Shown: piece after piece, positions 62,839-64,000 of the stretch
Layout of the letters: every line of letters begins with the position of its first letter
Numbering within the stretch: the stretch's first letter is position 1
From: Peptostreptococcus russellii
Lineage (GTDB): Bacteria > Bacillota > Clostridia > Peptostreptococcales > Peptostreptococcaceae
Assembly: GCF_003012055.1 (NCBI RefSeq)
Contig: NZ_JYGE01000007.1
Span: 1 to 64,000 of the forward strand
Direction of reading: 5' to 3'
Length of the DNA stretch: 64,000 bases
Translations under genes and position numbers: made by a program
Notes under the pieces: model-generated
Databases searched by the model: none
Seen by the model: the letters and a program-made list of their open reading frames with translations, nothing else
Told to the model about the DNA's origin: nothing

Positions 62839-63549
62839 ATGGATCAAGCCAGATATGTCCTTTACTTGGGGAATCTAAAGATTAGTGAAACAATAGTCGT
62901 ACAGTGGGTTATAATGTTACTTTTAATTATAGCAGCCTTTATAATGACTAGAAATCTAAAGAAGGTACCAACAAGTAAGAGACAACATTTCCTTGAGTGG
63001 GCAGTGAGCTCCCTTAGGAATTTGGTAAACGAAACTATGGGTGAAACATTTACATCTAGAGTTCCTTGGATTACCTCATATATAGGAACAATAATGTTGT
63101 TCTTCTTATCTTCGAACTTGGTTGGACTTTTAGCACTTAAGTCCCCAACTACTGACTTGGATACAACAGTAGGTTGGGCATTAATAACATTCTTTATGAT
63201 TTATGTAATGGGAGTAAAGTTCAATGGTCCAAAATACTTCAAATCACTTATAGAGCCAACGCCATTAATGGCCCCTCTTAATATTATAGGAGAATTAGCA
63301 AGACCTATTTCACTAAGTTTCCGTCCATTTGGTAATATACTTGGTGGAACAATAATTATGGGATTGGTCTACAGCTTATTACAATATATTTCAACTTTAA
63401 TACCGCATATGAGTATCCCAGTAGGACAGTTTTTAATACCAGTCCCTCTTCATATGTATTTTGACCTTTTTGCAGGATCCCTACAGGCATTTATATTTGT
63501 AATGTTAACAATGGTATTTGTTAGTAGTGTTGTTCCAGAAGAGGAATAG
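62839..63549 (+). CDS. atpB: ATP synthase F0 subunit a
   Basis: The 236-aa stator channel protein has the essential Arg in SLSFRPFGNILGG, preceded by NIIGELARPIS, and a C-terminal FDLFAGSLQAFIFVMLTMVFV. The usual RLFGN reads RPFGN. AGGAGGAATAAA precedes the ATG. Confidence 0.95.
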   Translation: MDQARYVLYLGNLKISETIVVQWVIMLLLIIAAFIMTRNLKKVPTSKRQHFLEWAVSSLRNLVNETMGETFTSRVPWITSYIGTIMLFFLSSNLVGLLALKSPTTDLDTTVGWALITFFMIYVMGVKFNGPKYFKSLIEPTPLMAPLNIIGELARPISLSFRPFGNILGGTIIMGLVYSLLQYISTLIPHMSIPVGQFLIPVPLHMYFDLFAGSLQAFIFVMLTMVFVSSVVPEEE

Positions 63550-63620
63550 TTGGAAGAACAAGTTAAAAAATGAAAGTAACGCTAGTATAGTTAAAACTAT
63601 ATAAATAAAAACTTTATTAA

Positions 63621-63911
<291 letters not shown>

Positions 63912-63955
63912 TCAAATCAAATGAGGTTTGAAAATACTAGAAAGGGGGAAGAACT

Positions 63956-64000
63956 ATGGAATTTAAGCCGTTAGTTGGCTTGACACCTGAGCTTTTTATT
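63956..64000 (+). CDS. atpF: ATP synthase F0 subunit b, N-terminus (partial)
   Basis: The ATG at 63956, 7 nt after AAAGGGGGAAG, opens MEFKPLVGLTPELFI and runs off the window end. Place after atpE and the start sequence fit subunit b. Only 15 residues can be read. Confidence 0.78.
   Translation, partial: MEFKPLVGLTPELFI

Overview
The window is a low-GC, densely packed stretch of a Gram-positive bacterial chromosome. Gene content and order point to a strict anaerobe of the Clostridia, most like the Peptostreptococcaceae; Peptostreptococcus itself is my guess, not a demonstrated assignment. The reasons are a Bacillus/Clostridium-type origin-proximal gene order, a surface protein with CWB2 cell-wall-binding repeats as in Clostridioides difficile, a type IV pilus remnant next to pth, and an ATP synthase c subunit with sodium-binding residues. 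Almost all genes lie on the + strand.

Layout. 1-540: end of an rRNA operon (23S tail, 5S, terminator). 640-13200: the Bacillus yaaO-tmk-holB-yaaT-yabB-rsmI-metS-yabD block, here an Orn/Lys/Arg decarboxylase, tmk, holB, ricT, a TrmN6-like methyltransferase, rsmI, then inserted pncB and an Lrp regulator, a Met-specific T-box leader, metG and tatD. 13700-20600: an inserted block of a HAD phosphatase, proC, a BceRS-like two-component system, a BceAB-like ABC exporter and a TrhA (hemolysin III) membrane protein. 20900-23900: DUF1836 protein, rnmV, rsmA and an unknown membrane-anchored protein. 24400-28200: M18 aminopeptidase and, on the minus strand, a DUF898 protein, a pentapeptide-repeat protein and purR.

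28500-38240: murC, a large BspA-like (DUF285)/CWB2 surface protein with a premature stop, an Rrf2 regulator, a C39-like peptidase, glmU and prs. 38650-41900: an unknown membrane protein, a long decayed repeat-rich spacer, and pilT plus a prepilin peptidase. 42280-51300: pth, mfd, a PrsA-type foldase, a MurJ/SpoVB-type flippase, a YabN-like protein with an eroded MazG half, HU and rqcP. 51300-60980: ppx/gppA, galU, a 36-residue membrane peptide, rho with an Asn/Gln-rich insert, rpmE, prmC (inverted), azlCD, prfA, a Sua5-type synthase and rpiB. 61250-64000: upp and the start of the atp operon.

How it fits together: most genes serve information processing (tRNA charging and modification, rRNA methylation, 5S maturation, translation release, ribosome rescue, replication, repair-coupled transcription) and precursor supply (PRPP, UDP-GlcNAc, UDP-glucose, NAD, peptidoglycan). 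Accessory functions sit in insertions into the conserved backbone: antimicrobial-peptide defence, surface adhesion and pilus remnants. Sporulation-linked genes expected in this order (spoVG, spoVT, yabP, yabQ) are not seen. The most notable observations are two genes whose Shine-Dalgarno is separated from the start codon by a hairpin, a nonsense codon inside the third CWB2 repeat, an eroded MazG domain, a candidate prion-like Rho insert, a reduced pilus locus and an attenuator-like hairpin before murC. I did not find a clear novel defence or mobile system.
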